Made by a program: the position numbers and the translations under genes. Source: Petrolisthes cinctipes (Eukaryota > Arthropoda > Malacostraca > Decapoda > Porcellanidae). From it: DNA of 64,000 nt. The stretch covers positions 1,302,501 through 1,366,500 of the forward strand of contig JAWQEG010000077.1 in assembly GCA_033782935.1 (NCBI GenBank), written 5' to 3'. The notes under the pieces are model-generated. The model ran no database searches. It was not told where the DNA came from and saw nothing but the letters and a program-made list of their open reading frames with translations. Positions 1 to 11,590 of the stretch are shown in pieces; positions within the stretch are counted from its first letter, which is position 1; every line of letters starts with the position of its first letter.

Positions 1-82
1 TCTGTCCATAAAAAATATTAAACAACCATGGTGGCATCACACAGCCTTGACAAAGTCCTACCTTTACTTCCCACTGTAACAC

Positions 83-950
83 ATGCTCTACTGTTCACAT
101 AGAAACTTTTCACCCCTCTCAATAATCCCTCCCCCCTCCAGCCCGTACAACTGCAAAACCTTCCACAATCCATTTCTATCAGTTCTATCATATGCTTTCT
201 CGAGATCCATAAATGCCCATACTACTTCTTTACTTTTATCTAATTATTTTTCACACACCTGCCTTACTGCAAATATCTGGTCCACACAACCTCTTCCTCT
301 CCTAAAGCCACCTTGCTCTTCACTAATCACAGCCTCCGTACCCTCTCTGACTCTCTTTATCAGCACCTTCCCATACAGCTTTCCTACTACACTTAACAGG
401 CTTAAACCCCTGAAACTCGTACATTGGTATCTATCCCCCTTTCCCTTATATAGAGGTACTACACAAGCACTCACCCATTCTACAACCACTCCATCATACT
501 TGTTCCACCATATTTCAGTCATTCTACAGTGCATCCATCCAAACCTGAAGCTTTCCCTGTTTTCATCTCTCTCATTGCCTCCTCCACCTCCATCTTTCCC
601 TGTTTTCATCTCTCTAATTGCCTCCTCCACCTCCATCTTTCCCTGTTTTCATCTCTCTCATTGCCTCCTCCACCTCCTTCTTTCCCTGTTTTCATCTCTC
701 TCATTGCCTCCTCCACCTCCATCTTTCCCTGTTTTCATCTCTCTAATTGCCTCCTCCACCTCCATCTTTCCCTGTTTTCATCTCTCTCATTGCCTCCTCC
801 ACCTCCTTCTTTCCCTGTTTTCATCTCTCTCATTGCCTCCTCCACTTCCTTCTTTCTTATCGGCTCCTCATTTAATCCCTCCAACCTGTTTACTCCATTT
901 CCCCTTCCAAGCACAACAATTAAGTGTTGTGCATATATTACCTCCTAGTG
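83..950 (-). pseudogene. Non-LTR reverse transcriptase fragment, decayed
   Basis: Read on the minus strand, this encodes the fingers and palm of a LINE reverse transcriptase. Visible blocks are VPLYKGKGDR, FRGLSLLSVVGK, EEQGGFRRGRGCVDQIF and, after a stop codon near 240, motif A as FMDLEKAYDR. The order is correct for RT blocks 1 to 3, but motif C (the Asp-Asp box) is not reached. The fragment lacks an endonuclease and a 3' end. At its N-terminal side the sequence is expanded by a 43-bp tandem array that shifts frame copy by copy. The plus strand is also open over much of this stretch, which I take as a side effect of the pyrimidine-rich repeat. The clade is not certain. Confidence 0.8.
551..851. 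repeat. 43-bp tandem repeat, 7 copies, inside the RT relic
   Basis: Seven head-to-tail copies of a 43-bp unit beginning CTTTCCCTGTTTTCATCTCT, starting at 551, 594, 637, 680, 723, 766 and 809. The copies differ by only one to a few bases (CTC/CTA; CAT/CTT at the end). On the minus strand the unit encodes an EVEEAMREMKTGK-like stretch in one frame. The unit is not a multiple of three, but six extra copies add 258 bp, which is. Confidence 0.95.
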
Positions 951-1041
951 AAGGACTGTTAAGGACTCTGGATTGTACACGTGTACCATTGTGTTGTTGG
1001 TGGTCGCCCTCAGTGTTTTAGCCCCACCCCTTCCTCTCTCT

Positions 1042-1265
1042 CATTTACTATGTCCACGTGAGAACAAGGGATACTACTGCTGTGTATTGTGTATATACTG
1101 ATGTGTTAGTGTTGTGTATATCGTACCCCCTGGTGAAGGACTGGTACACTTTACATTTACTATGGCCACGTGACAACAAGGGATACTACTGCTGTGTATT
1201 GTGTATATACTGATGTGTTAGTGTTGTGTATATCGTACCCCCTGGTGAAGGACTGGTACACTTTA
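1042..1265. repeat. 112-bp direct duplication
   Basis: A 112-bp block beginning CATTTACTATG(T/G)CCACGTGA and ending in GGACTGGTACACTTTA is present twice, at 1042-1153 and 1154-1265, with very few differences. Weaker relatives of parts of it occur upstream around 930-1010 and downstream near 1315-1340 (ATTGGCCACGTGAGA), so this looks like the youngest step of an older tandem array. No coding function is apparent. Confidence 0.85.
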
Positions 1266-1510
1266 CACATGTGCCACTGTGTCCTTTGTGCTTGCCACAA
1301 AGTTCTAGCACTCTCACTCTCTCATTACATTGGCCACGTGAGAAAAAGGTAGGGGTGAGCAGTGTACCTGTGTTACCGTACTGTCTCGTCTGGCCGCCGC
1401 CTTGCACTCCACACACACGTACGACACAATTTATTTTCCTCCACTTGTGCTACACCTCATACTCACCCTCCATCCACGCCAATATTTTCTCCACCAATAC
1501 GTAATACCAT

Positions 1511-1540
1511 CAATTCAATTCAATTCAATTCGATTCAATT
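1511..1540. repeat. CAATT microsatellite
   Basis: About six near-perfect repeats of the pentamer CAATT, with one variant (CGATT). Confidence 0.9.
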
Positions 1541-1686
1541 TATAATGTTTGTTATACCTGAGTAATATTACAAGAGAGTTGTTTTGGTGACAAACAGCCC
1601 TTTATAAGCATGAGCTTTTGGGGCAATGGTAAAGTGTAAATCCTTGACTAAGATTATTTACATAGAAGTACTAATGAAACAATTTG

Positions 1687-1912
1687 TAATAATAATAATA
1701 ATGAAAATAACAATAACAACAATAATGACAATAATGATAATAATATAATAGTAACAATAATAATAATAATATTAATAATAATAATAATATTGATGAAAAT
1801 GGTAATAATAACAAAGATAATGACGACAACAACAATGATAATGATAATAATAATATAATAGTAACTATAATAATGAAGGTAAAAAAGTTGTAATAACAAT
1901 AATAATAGTGAA

Positions 1913-1947
<35 letters not shown>

Positions 1948-2180
1948 TGACAACAACAATATTAACAATGATAATAATAACAATAATAATTGTAGTAATA
2001 ATAATAATAATAATATCCACAATATTATTTATAATACTGCTAAAGATAAACATGACAACATTGTCAATGCAATGAAATAATATAAAGCAATAATATTAGT
2101 AATGATAAAAGTAATGATAATGACAATGACAATAATAATACTAATAACAATAGTAATAATAATTATAATAAAATACAATG
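1687..2180. repeat. Imperfect AAT/ATG microsatellite at the LINE 3' end
   Basis: About 490 bp of AAT, AAC and ATG triplets. It begins within about 70 bp of the ORF2 stop of the adjacent minus-strand LINE, on its 3' side. It is probably the expanded 3' tail of that LINE or the repeat into which the LINE inserted. Poly-Leu and poly-Ile open frames here are repeat artefacts. Confidence 0.8.
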
Positions 2181-2248
2181 TAAGTAATCATAATCATAAA
2201 AATAAATGCAACAGAATTATATCAAGACGAATAAAGAGAAAGTATTAA

Positions 2249-5200
2249 TTAAGAATACAGGGATAGTAGGAGTTTCTTGTAGCTATTTTGAAAGGATTGT
2301 AGACTGACAGATTGTTTAATATTGCTGGGAATATTATTCCATGTTTTGGGACCAAGGTATAACAGTGAATGTGCGAACAGTGTTAGTTTGTGTCTGGGTA
2401 TAGGTAGTAAATCTTGGTTACGAGTATGATAAGTGTGAAGGGGTTGTAGATTGTATAGGTTTGATTTTATTTGTTTGTACATATAGGATGCAATGTTCAG
2501 TTTAGAGATGTCTGTTAAGTTAAGGATATTTAGTGATTTGAATAATGGTGGTGTGTGTGTACAAAAGTCACTATTAGTCATTATCCTGATAATTTTTTTG
2601 TGTAGAATGTTGAGGTTATATAAATGAGTGGAATAAGTATTTGACCAAATTGAATTGCAGTAGTTTAAATGAGGATATATGTGAGCATAATAAATACATT
2701 TGAGAACTTCTGGTGGGGCGTAATGCTTAACTTTGAGGAGGAGTGGAATCATTCTGGACAGTTTCAAACATAGATCAGAAATGTGGTGCTTGAATGTCAT
2801 TTTCTTGTAAAAAACTACGCCAAGAAATTTAGTTTTGTAAACCTGTTGGATATCATCATTTAATATTGTTAGATTTGGCAATGGTTGGTATTTAGAGATA
2901 ATGTTGCTGAATATCATATAATATGTTTTTGTGGTATTTACTGTGAGTTGGTTAGCCAAGCACCAATTTGAAAAATTTTCAAGCTCTAGATTTGCACTGT
3001 TGATTAAATCAGTAGGTTGATCTCCTATCATATAAAGTGTTGAGTCGTTGGCAAATAAAATTGTTTCTAAAGTGTTAGTTATATTACAAATATCATTAAT
3101 GTATAAGATAAACAAGATCGGTCCAAGGATACTACCTTGTGGAACTCCAAGGTGTACTGATTTAGTTGGGGAAGAACATTTATTAAGAATTACATATTGA
3201 CTTCTATTATTTAGGTAGGAACTGAACCAATCATGTATACACCCTCGTATACCGTAGTGATACATTTTGTCAAGAAGAATATTGGGTTGAATGGTGTCAA
3301 AAGCTTTACGAAAATCAATGAAAACTGATAAGATAGATTTGTTTTTGTTACGGGCAGAATAAACATCTGATGTAAATGTGTTGATAGCCTCAAGAGTGCT
3401 TCGACCAGACCGAAAGCCAAATTGCTTGTTATTTAAAATGTTATGTTTATCTAGGAATGACATTAAATGCTTTTTCATAAGTGCTTCAAATATTTTGGAA
3501 AACATTGGTAGAAGAGAAATTGGTCGGTAATTTGATATATCAGATTTATTGCCTGCCTTGTGGATGGGTATTACTTTTCCGATTTTGAATCTGTCTGGGA
3601 AGATGCCTGTATTTATGGATTGATTAAACAATATTGAGAGTGGTATAGAGAGTGTATCTTTGTTTTCTTTGATAATGTTTGGTGGGATCTCATCAAGATG
3701 TACTGACTTATCTTTCAAAGTTGATATTATCCTCATGGTATCGTAGTTAGTTATTGGAGGTATTGCCATAGAGTTTGGATAATTACCACGGAGATAAATA
3801 TTATGGGAGTTTATTTTAGGTGGCAGTTTGCTAGCGAGTTGAGGAGCAATGTTTACAAAATACTCATTGAATGCTTCGAAGATATCGGTAGGAGTGTTTT
3901 TAATTATATTATTGTGACTAATAGAGTAAGTGGTATCATGTTTTTTAACAGGATAATTAGATAATTCATTTATAGTTTTCCATAAGTGTTTAGTGTTAAT
4001 TTTGAAGTTACTGAATTTATTAAGATAATAATTTCTTTTTGTCTGTTTAATGGTAGCATTGAGTTGATTTCTATAAGTTTTGTAAACATCCAAGGTGATT
4101 ATTCCAAGTTTGAAAGATTTATAGAGAGCAAATTTATGTTTAATTGCTTTAGTAATTTCTTGGTTTAGCCATGGCTTTTGCAGTCTTTTAGAGGATATAT
4201 GTTTAGTGATGAGCGGAAAGCATGAAAAGTATAAACTATATATCGTATCAAGAAAAAGATTACAATTAGTGTTAGTATCTTGATATTTCAACAAGGACAC
4301 CCAATTAATTTCCGAAAGTTTGGCTTTTAATTTCTGACGATTTTCGTTTGATTTAATTCTGAATGTAATCTTATGTTTAGTGTTAAGTCTGTCGAAAACT
4401 GGAATGTTAAGGAATACAGGAAGATGGTCGGTGATAGGAAAAAGGATGATTCCCGAGGAGGAGGGAATATTATAGTTAGTCCATATATGATCTAATAGGG
4501 AAGGAGAAGCATTAGAATTATCATCAGAGAATCTTGTGGGTCGTGATATTATATGAGGAAAGAAATTATAGGATTGCATCATTGTCAAGAAATTATTTGT
4601 AGGTGGATGAGAATCATGTTCCAATAAATTGATATTGAGGTCACCAGTAATGATAGTATGGTTATTAGTAAAAATGGCTTGAGATAAAAATTCATCCATA
4701 AATAAATTAAATTCATTAACTTTATGGTGTTTATCATGGTGACGATAGATGGTACATATAATGAACTTTGCTTGATCAAAATTGATTTGAATAGTACAAA
4801 TTTCAGCGTTATCATCATGAATACAATAATCATTTAATTGTGTACAAGAGATGTTACTATTCACAAAAATAGCAACACCCCCATAGCCTCCGGATCTATG
4901 TGTATGGAAAGAATTGAAGCCAGCAATATCATTATATGGTGCAGTATTTGGGGTGAGCCAGGTTTCACTAATGCATAGTAAGTCAGGAAGTTTGGGAAGG
5001 GATTGAATAAGAGTAGTAAGGTGATCATAGTTCTTGTTCAGGGACCGAGCATTGACATGTAGAATGCTTAAATAGTCAATTACATTAGATGGAATACTTA
5101 ATTTATATGACTGTAAGTCATGATACTTACATATATCATTGATGTTTAAAGTGTTATATATAGAATTAATAATTTCAAGATCAACATTGTTTTCATTTTG

Positions 5201-5257
5201 GTTATCATCAACATATTTTAGGAGCGTGTCAAATAAATTACTATTTGCTATGTTCAT
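2249..5257 (-). CDS. LINE ORF2: endonuclease plus reverse transcriptase, catalytic Asp replaced
   Basis: A 1002-residue uninterrupted frame. Residues about 65-300 are an apurinic-type endonuclease: HVNARSLN, ISETWLTP, ITGDLNIN, SLLDHIWTN and ITDHLPVFL are in order, with the usual catalytic Glu, Asp, Asn and His visible. Residues about 530-790 are the reverse transcriptase: NYRPISLLP, KQFGFRSGRST, motif A FIDFRKAFDT, motif B GVPQGSILGP, motif C ILFANDSTLY. The C-terminal tail (YLGPKTWNNIPSNIK) is typical of CR1/L2-type elements. Motif C should read FADD; here the first catalytic Asp is Asn (codon at 3047-3049), so the enzyme is expected to be inactive despite the open frame. The product would nick target DNA and copy the element RNA. 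Confidence 0.9.
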   Translation of the reverse strand: MNIANSNLFDTLLKYVDDNQNENNVDLEIINSIYNTLNINDICKYHDLQSYKLSIPSNVIDYLSILHVNARSLNKNYDHLTTLIQSLPKLPDLLCISETWLTPNTAPYNDIAGFNSFHTHRSGGYGGVAIFVNSNISCTQLNDYCIHDDNAEICTIQINFDQAKFIICTIYRHHDKHHKVNEFNLFMDEFLSQAIFTNNHTIITGDLNINLLEHDSHPPTNNFLTMMQSYNFFPHIISRPTRFSDDNSNASPSLLDHIWTNYNIPSSSGIILFPITDHLPVFLNIPVFDRLNTKHKITFRIKSNENRQKLKAKLSEINWVSLLKYQDTNTNCNLFLDTIYSLYFSCFPLITKHISSKRLQKPWLNQEITKAIKHKFALYKSFKLGIITLDVYKTYRNQLNATIKQTKRNYYLNKFSNFKINTKHLWKTINELSNYPVKKHDTTYSISHNNIIKNTPTDIFEAFNEYFVNIAPQLASKLPPKINSHNIYLRGNYPNSMAIPPITNYDTMRIISTLKDKSVHLDEIPPNIIKENKDTLSIPLSILFNQSINTGIFPDRFKIGKVIPIHKAGNKSDISNYRPISLLPMFSKIFEALMKKHLMSFLDKHNILNNKQFGFRSGRSTLEAINTFTSDVYSARNKNKSILSVFIDFRKAFDTIQPNILLDKMYHYGIRGCIHDWFSSYLNNRSQYVILNKCSSPTKSVHLGVPQGSILGPILFILYINDICNITNTLETILFANDSTLYMIGDQPTDLINSANLELENFSNWCLANQLTVNTTKTYYMIFSNIISKYQPLPNLTILNDDIQQVYKTKFLGVVFYKKMTFKHHISDLCLKLSRMIPLLLKVKHYAPPEVLKCIYYAHIYPHLNYCNSIWSNTYSTHLYNLNILHKKIIRIMTNSDFCTHTPPLFKSLNILNLTDISKLNIASYMYKQIKSNLYNLQPLHTYHTRNQDLLPIPRHKLTLFAHSLLYLGPKTWNNIPSNIKQSVSLQSFQNSYKKLLLSLYS

Positions 5258-5629
5258 TAATAAAAAGTTATATTAAGTTAAAGGTTGTAGTTTGTCAGAG
5301 GATTAGAGGTAGGGGAGGAAGGGAGAGAGGAGATTCGAGAGAGAGTTGAGAGGGGAGTAAATTTATCAATAACAACAAAAAATTGTAATAATAAAGGAAG
5401 AAAAAAAAAACTTATTAATAAATATATATGAGACTGATAAAAGCCAGTCTGTAACGGGTATGCATGTGTTGTACCTAGTTTAGCAGGTAGAATAGTTTAT
5501 ACATGGTATATAGTAATAGCAGCAAACGGACAAAATTAACCAGGGAAAACAAAATAGGAGTATATATACCATAGATGAAACAATTTGCTTATGAATATAC
5601 CATTGTACATATTGTAAAGAATAAAAATA

Positions 5630-6170
<541 letters not shown>

Positions 6171-6327
6171 TAATATTAGTAGCTCTATTTGAAAGAAAAA
6201 AAAATACATATATACGGTATGGTAACATAAATATTAATGGTGTCATTAGAAATATTAACAGTAATAGTAATCACATTGCAAATAGTAGTGTTATTAATAT
6301 CAACAATCGTATGAATCCAAATAAGCG

Positions 6328-7203
6328 TTAGTTCATGTTTTCAGCTGTATTTTTGAAGATTGGATGATTATCAAGGAATAGAGCAAGTGACTGGTCATTG
6401 GTTATGGTGTGCTTAACTGTGGAGTTTCTAAGTTTCACTATTATCCTACCATCAGAAGTGTGACATTGTTGGAAAAGGTGTTTATGTTGTGTCCTGATTC
6501 TACGAATTACAGTATATATCTCACGGCGTTTAGGGGTCAGTGATTCATTAATATACAGTTGTGGTTTTACGGTTATACATGTGTGTACTAGTTCTGATTT
6601 TTTTATGCGGTTTTGTAGTTTCACTATTATTGGTCTTGTTTTCCCTTGAGTTTTACGGCCAATGCGATGTGCAACATTAATATCTGTATGTGTCATGTTA
6701 ACATGGAGGTGGTGTTTGATGGTGTTCACTATGAGGTCACAGGGGTTTTCATTGGTTAATTCATCAGGTAATGAGAGGCCACTAATTATCACTGTGTCTC
6801 TACGTTCGTACTGATCCACGTCATCTATTGTTGTTTCTAAATTGATTATTTTATTTTCCAGTTCATTAATTTTAGTTTGCATATGGTCAATTTGTCTGTT
6901 ATTGGTAGTGATTAAGTTGTCGACCTTGGAGAAATATGTGTCAAATTGTGTTTGAATAACTTTGCCTATGATTGTCACAAGTGCCTGCATATCACCTGGT
7001 AGATTGGTGTTGGATAATTCCTGGTTGATTATTTCTGTTACGTCAGGCACTGAGGTGGTGGTGGTGGTGGTGGTCGTTAAGGTAGTAGTGTTGTGTTTAC
7101 CGGTCCCGCCAATGTTTGTTATTACATTTGCGTCTTGTGGTAAGGCGCCTTCTTCACTAGTAGAAGCTTCCTCAGGCTTCTTATTCCTCCTCCCGGGAGC
7201 CAT
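6328..7203 (-). CDS. LINE ORF1, L1-like RNA-binding protein
   Basis: About 291 residues from the internal ATG at 7203, preferred over the upstream in-frame ATG at 7242 because the basic start MAPGRRNKKPEE looks like a genuine N terminus. Order: Ser/Thr-rich N terminus with a run of Thr; a coiled-coil stretch (TKINELENKIINLETTIDD); an RRM-like domain beginning QYERRDTVIISGL; then a C-terminal domain with NVAHRIGRK and RPIIVKL. This is the plan of L1 ORF1p and of ORF1 in some arthropod LINEs. It would bind element RNA as a trimer and act as a chaperone in the RNP. It lies upstream of, and in the same direction as, the endonuclease-RT ORF. Confidence 0.85.
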   Translation of the reverse strand: MAPGRRNKKPEEASTSEEGALPQDANVITNIGGTGKHNTTTLTTTTTTTTSVPDVTEIINQELSNTNLPGDMQALVTIIGKVIQTQFDTYFSKVDNLITTNNRQIDHMQTKINELENKIINLETTIDDVDQYERRDTVIISGLSLPDELTNENPCDLIVNTIKHHLHVNMTHTDINVAHRIGRKTQGKTRPIIVKLQNRIKKSELVHTCITVKPQLYINESLTPKRREIYTVIRRIRTQHKHLFQQCHTSDGRIIVKLRNSTVKHTITNDQSLALFLDNHPIFKNTAENMN

Positions 7204-7514
7204 CACTGCTGTAATAATATTATAGCGCAGAAAATAGGGCACTGGGACAATTGAGGAAATGGTTGTTTGGAGTGTAGAAAATGAAGATGGCGCTGAGGTG
7301 GCGGGTGTACGGTGGGTATGTTGTTAGGCCAGAATGTTATCACATTTCAATTAATTTCAACACATTATGGCGCTTATCTGGTTTAGATTAAGGTTGAAAC
7401 ATACCTCTAGCAGCCAGCAAGAATACTGGCTGCTCAAACAAGTGATCGCGGGGACATATGAAGGAAATGTAGGAGCTCTGTTAAGCACGTCTTCACTCCA
7501 CCGCTGCCCAAAAC

Positions 7515-9355
7515 ACTCTCTCCCCAGATAAGAGCAGAATATTCACCTGCTGCCTTCATCAAGCTCGGCCAGTGTTCACCATTGGAGGGACTGTCATTCC
7601 TATGTGTTCCCAGTATCGCTACCTGGGCGCGCCAGTCAATATTTGGCCGATTGTCCCTGTCAGATCTCAAGACCATCCCATTGTCCAGGACTTATTGGGT
7701 CGTCTCCAGCGCCGACTTACGCCACTTCAATGGCTCACTAACAACTCCTCGGGCATCTCCATCCCAGTAGCCAGGATTATCTATATTGCTTTTATCCGTT
7801 CAGTTGTTGATTACCTCTCCCCTGCTCTGATTCAACTTCCCAGAGCTACTCTTGAAACTTTAGAAAAATTTGAGAATAGAGAAATGAGAATAATTCTCGG
7901 TTGTCCAATGTCGACCAGGATAGTGAACATGCAGCGTGAGTTGTGTCTTCCCCCGTTAGAGGAGAGAATTTATTCTAATGTTACTTGCTTCACTGTCAAG
8001 TGCCTCCATTTCCCACATCTTTCACCCCATTACTCTCAGTTAGTCAGGACTTCTCTTAGACCAAACTACCGGGTCCCTCCCATACTGCCTGCTGGACGAA
8101 CTCTTATAAGGTCTGTTTCCTCTATGCTCCGTAGTCTTAATATAGATATAATAGTAGCAGACGTCCCCCCAGGACCCCCTCCGTGGATGCTACCAACACC
8201 TGATGTGAGCTTCACACCTACTTCCAAGTCGGAGCTGCCTTCTCTACAGCGGCAGTTGGCTCTGGAACACATAGAAACAGTGACGTTCTCCATCACAGAT
8301 CCATACTGCCTCTAGACTGATGGCTCATTGCAGGTGGATGGTGCAGCAGGTTGTGCTGTTTTCTCACCTGACATGGAGTCACCTCCGGGGGGCTGGGTTT
8401 GCCGTCGTCTTTGTAACCACTCTAGCTCAACATTGTGTGAACTGTATGCCATTCTGGATGCTGTTAGTCTTGTTTGTCAACATGGAGTGAATGCTGCCAT
8501 TTTTTGTGACTCTAGACCTGCCCTTCATTCCCTCTCCAGTGTTCAGCCCACACACTCTACTGTTGTTCAGCAGATTTTATCGTTTTTGGCCTTATTGCGT
8601 CATCGTAACTTGACTGTCAAATTTTTATGGGTGCCATCCCATGTAGGTTTACGTCACAATGGTACAGTTGACAGACTCGCAAAGGAAGCCTGCCATCTGC
8701 CTCCTCGTGGTGTTGGACGTCCTCTCTCCCTGACATGTTACCTCTCTAAAGTCCGCTCCGCCGCTCTCCTCCCTGTACGGCGACGCAGGGATGCAGAGAG
8801 GCCCTTCAGCATCTCCATCACACATTACGAGTCTGTCTGCCGTCACAAATATTCCTACCATCGTCGAGGCCTCATGGTTCGGAGGCACAATGTAGTCTCT
8901 GCTCGTTTGAGGCTCGGCTACCGGCCACCGTGGCAGGTTGCTGGGATGCAGGGTGAGCCTCCCTTCACTGAGTGTCGCTTGTGTCGAGCGCCTCGTGCTA
9001 ACACTATAGAGCACTATTGCCTGGCCTGCTCCACTGTCCGACACTTGCTGCCCCGGGGCCTCTAACTTGATGTGGTTTGTCGACACCTGCTGAACCACCA
9101 GGTTCTGGAGGAACTTCTGGTACGCCACCCTCGTTTTGGTGGATTTAAGTAGGTCATAATGTAAATATTTGTCTTTATGCTTGTGCTCCATTCTGTTATG
9201 TTTTTGTGATGTGTGTGTGTGGTGTGTGTGTGTGTGTGCGTGTGTATGTGTGGTTGTAGTCATTGTATTCTCATGGGTCCCGCCTACCCGTATGTATTGT
9301 TGCCTGCCTGTTGATTGACACTACGGCGCAATTAATTTAAAAAGAAAAGAAAAAA
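7515..9355 (+). mobile_element. 5'-truncated I-type LINE copy (copy D)
   Basis: The sequence matches the C-terminal half of the LINE ORF2 at 26.5-31.2 kb from about 7518 onward, then continues into RNase H, a 3' untranslated region with a GT array (9209-9250) and an A-rich tail near 9340-9355. It is 5'-truncated within the RT thumb. The same 3' untranslated sequence occurs again at 24905-25150. No target duplication was recognised. Confidence 0.9.
7518..9065 (+). pseudogene. I-type LINE ORF2 C-terminal part with RNase H, one stop
   Basis: One reading frame runs from the RT C-terminal region (FTIGGTVIPMCSQYRYLGAP) through RNase H to a stop at 9063-9065, broken only by TAG at 8313-8315 where the sister copy reads Tyr (TAC). 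RNase H residues are all visible: TDGS just after the stop, CELYAI, FCDSRPA, WVPSHVG and VDRLAKEA. A Cys-His cluster follows near the end (ECRLCRAPRANTIEHYCLAC). Over the 247 residues shared with the 30-kb copy I count 16 amino-acid differences. This copy preserves the RNase H domain that the 30-kb copy has lost. Confidence 0.88.
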
Positions 9356-9356
9356 G

Positions 9357-11590
9357 GACAACCTGAGTAAGCTGTTAGCAGTGTTTAATGAGATTTGGAC
9401 GTCTCAAACGTTGCCAAACTCATGCAACTACGCGCATGTCATACCGATACTTAAACGAGACGGTCGCCTTACGAATCCCAGTTCGTTTCGTCCTATTGCG
9501 CTGACTGACTGTCTATGTAAGGTCATGGAACGTATGGTAAATAAAAGACTGGTTTTTGTTTTAGAGTCGAAGAATGTGTTAAATGTTCAATAGAGTGGAT
9601 TTCGTCAACATCGGTCCACTCTAGACCATTTAATGCATTTGGAGCATTGTATTGCCGAGACATTTGCTCGGAAACATTTCATGATAGGTATATTTTTGGA
9701 TATTTAAAAAGCATATGACATGACATGGCGTTACGGACTACTACAGAAACTTTACGCCTATGGCTTAGAGGGTAATTTGCCTATATTTATCAGTAACTTC
9801 CTTGCTGATAGGACATTTTCTGTCAGGTTGCCCTATAACGTAACATCCGACATATTTGTCCAAGAAAATGGGGTGCCCCAAGGAAGTGTACTTAGCACGA
9901 CTCTTTTCAGTATTGCTATTAATGATATTCTGTCATCAGCTTCTGTTCCCCGAAACCTTAAATACTCACTGTATGTTGACGATTGTGCATTGTTGCACTC
10001 ATCCCCCAATGTTCAGTTTTCGGCGAGGCAGATTCAATTAGCACTTGACTCTGTCCATCAGTGGGCCTCACAGTGGGGTTTTAAGTTTTCTGTTCCTAAG
10101 TGTGTCGGCATTGTTTTCACACGTAAACGTAGAGTACATGATTTGCATATTACTTTAGATAATCAGCTGATACCTTTTCAAAATTCAGTAAGATTTCTAG
10201 GCCTACATTTTGACAGTAGGCTTAATTGGAAAAGTCATATTAATTATTTGCTTGTTTGTTGTAGAAAGAAATTAAATGTCCTTAAATATTTATCTGGTAA
10301 ATCTGACAGAACATCTTTATTGATGGTGTATAAGTCCCTCATACGTTCAAAGCTTGACTATGGCACACAGGTGTATGGGTCGGCATCTGAGGCGACACTC
10401 AAGAGATTGGATGTATTTCAGAATGTATGTTTAAGATTATGTCTTGGAGCTCTTCGATGTACTCGTGTGGAGCGGATGGAAGTAGAGGCTGATATACCTC
10501 CCCTCCGTATTCGTCGTGACCATCTATTATTATCATACGGTATTACCACCTACCGAAAACGATCGCTGGCCATCCCAGCTTGTGGGATCCTCCTGCAGTG
10601 GGAACATCTGCTGCATGGGGCCCTCAAGTCGGTGGCTGTGCGGCTTCACTTCCTCTGTCAAGCGTTAGGGTACGACCTGTCTAGTGGGGATCGACTCATC
10701 ATGTTAAATATAGCGCCCTGGGAGTCTAGTCCCACCACTGTTATTACTGACTGGCTCCCCACTGCCAAGTCCCAGTCGCCGGAGGTGGAGGTCAGACAAT
10801 TGTTCCGGAAGATCCTCATTAGAAACCTAGCGTCATTCCACTTGTACACTGATGGCTCTAAATCTTGCAAAACGACTAAAAATGAAATCTTGGGCAATAT
10901 TATCAATAAATTCCATGTGTCTGCTAAGTCCTTCTCTCTGATCTGGGTGCCTGGTCATTGTCGAATCTTCGGTAATGAACAGGCTGACTTACTTGCAAAG
11001 TCGGCGGTAGAACTTGAGGAGATGTGGGAAGTCCCTCGGGAGCTACAGTCGTGTCTCTCTTTCGGTAAGAAATCAATTAATCTTCTGCGGCAAAGTCAGT
11101 GGACCGACCTGGCTATACCGACCATCAAGACCACAATTGAAGACTGGCCCTCAGCATATCGCCAACATCGCCTCGAGGAAGTAGTACTTGCAAGATTAAG
11201 AATGAATAGCACACTTTTAACTCATATGTTGCCTTATATCAATCATAGTTTCCCACCACAATGTAACCCCTGTGATGTGGTGCCATCAATCAGTCACATC
11301 ATTTTGCACTGTAGTATGTATGTTGGGGAGCATCAGCCTCTGGCTGCCTATTGCAGGGTAAATCAAGTCCCCATGAATCTGAACTCTGCCTTGGGTGATG
11401 GGGATCCTGGTGTGACTGATAAATTGATGATTTTCTTGAAAGAGACCGGACTAGTCAGAGTGTTGTGACTTAGATTTTATTATAATTTATGCGTGGGATG
11501 GGTATTGGGGTTTTTATACATATTTATACGTATATGTATTGTCAACTGCCTTAATCAACAAATAAATCACCACCAAGCACCACAGTCCTC
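9357..11590 (+). pseudogene. I-type LINE ORF2 relic (copy A): RT and deleted RNase H
   Basis: One continuous frame from about 9357 to 11468 encodes RT and RNase H. It is interrupted only by TAG at 9591-9593 and TAA at 9705-9707 (the latter replaces Glu in LDIEKAYD). RT blocks: FRPIALTDCLCKVMER, SGFRQHRST, NGVPQGSVLS and an intact YVDD box at 9972-9983. RNase H starts with HLYTDGSK but lacks about 59 residues present in the related copy at 18.7-19.1 kb, an in-frame deletion that removes the second and third catalytic acids; WVPGHCRIFGNEQADLLAK remains. A C-terminal Cys-His region and a short 3' untranslated region with AATAAA near 11560 follow. The 5' part is missing: copy D ends immediately upstream. 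Confidence 0.88.

Noticed and set aside
83..1021. 312-codon plus-strand frame rich in Ser, Leu and Pro
   Set aside because: It is antisense to a recognisable reverse transcriptase and is driven by the 43-bp repeat.
8649..9263. Minus-strand frame across the LINE 3' end, conserved with one at 24876-25073
   Set aside because: The similarity follows from shared LINE 3' untranslated DNA; it is antisense to the element and has no domain.
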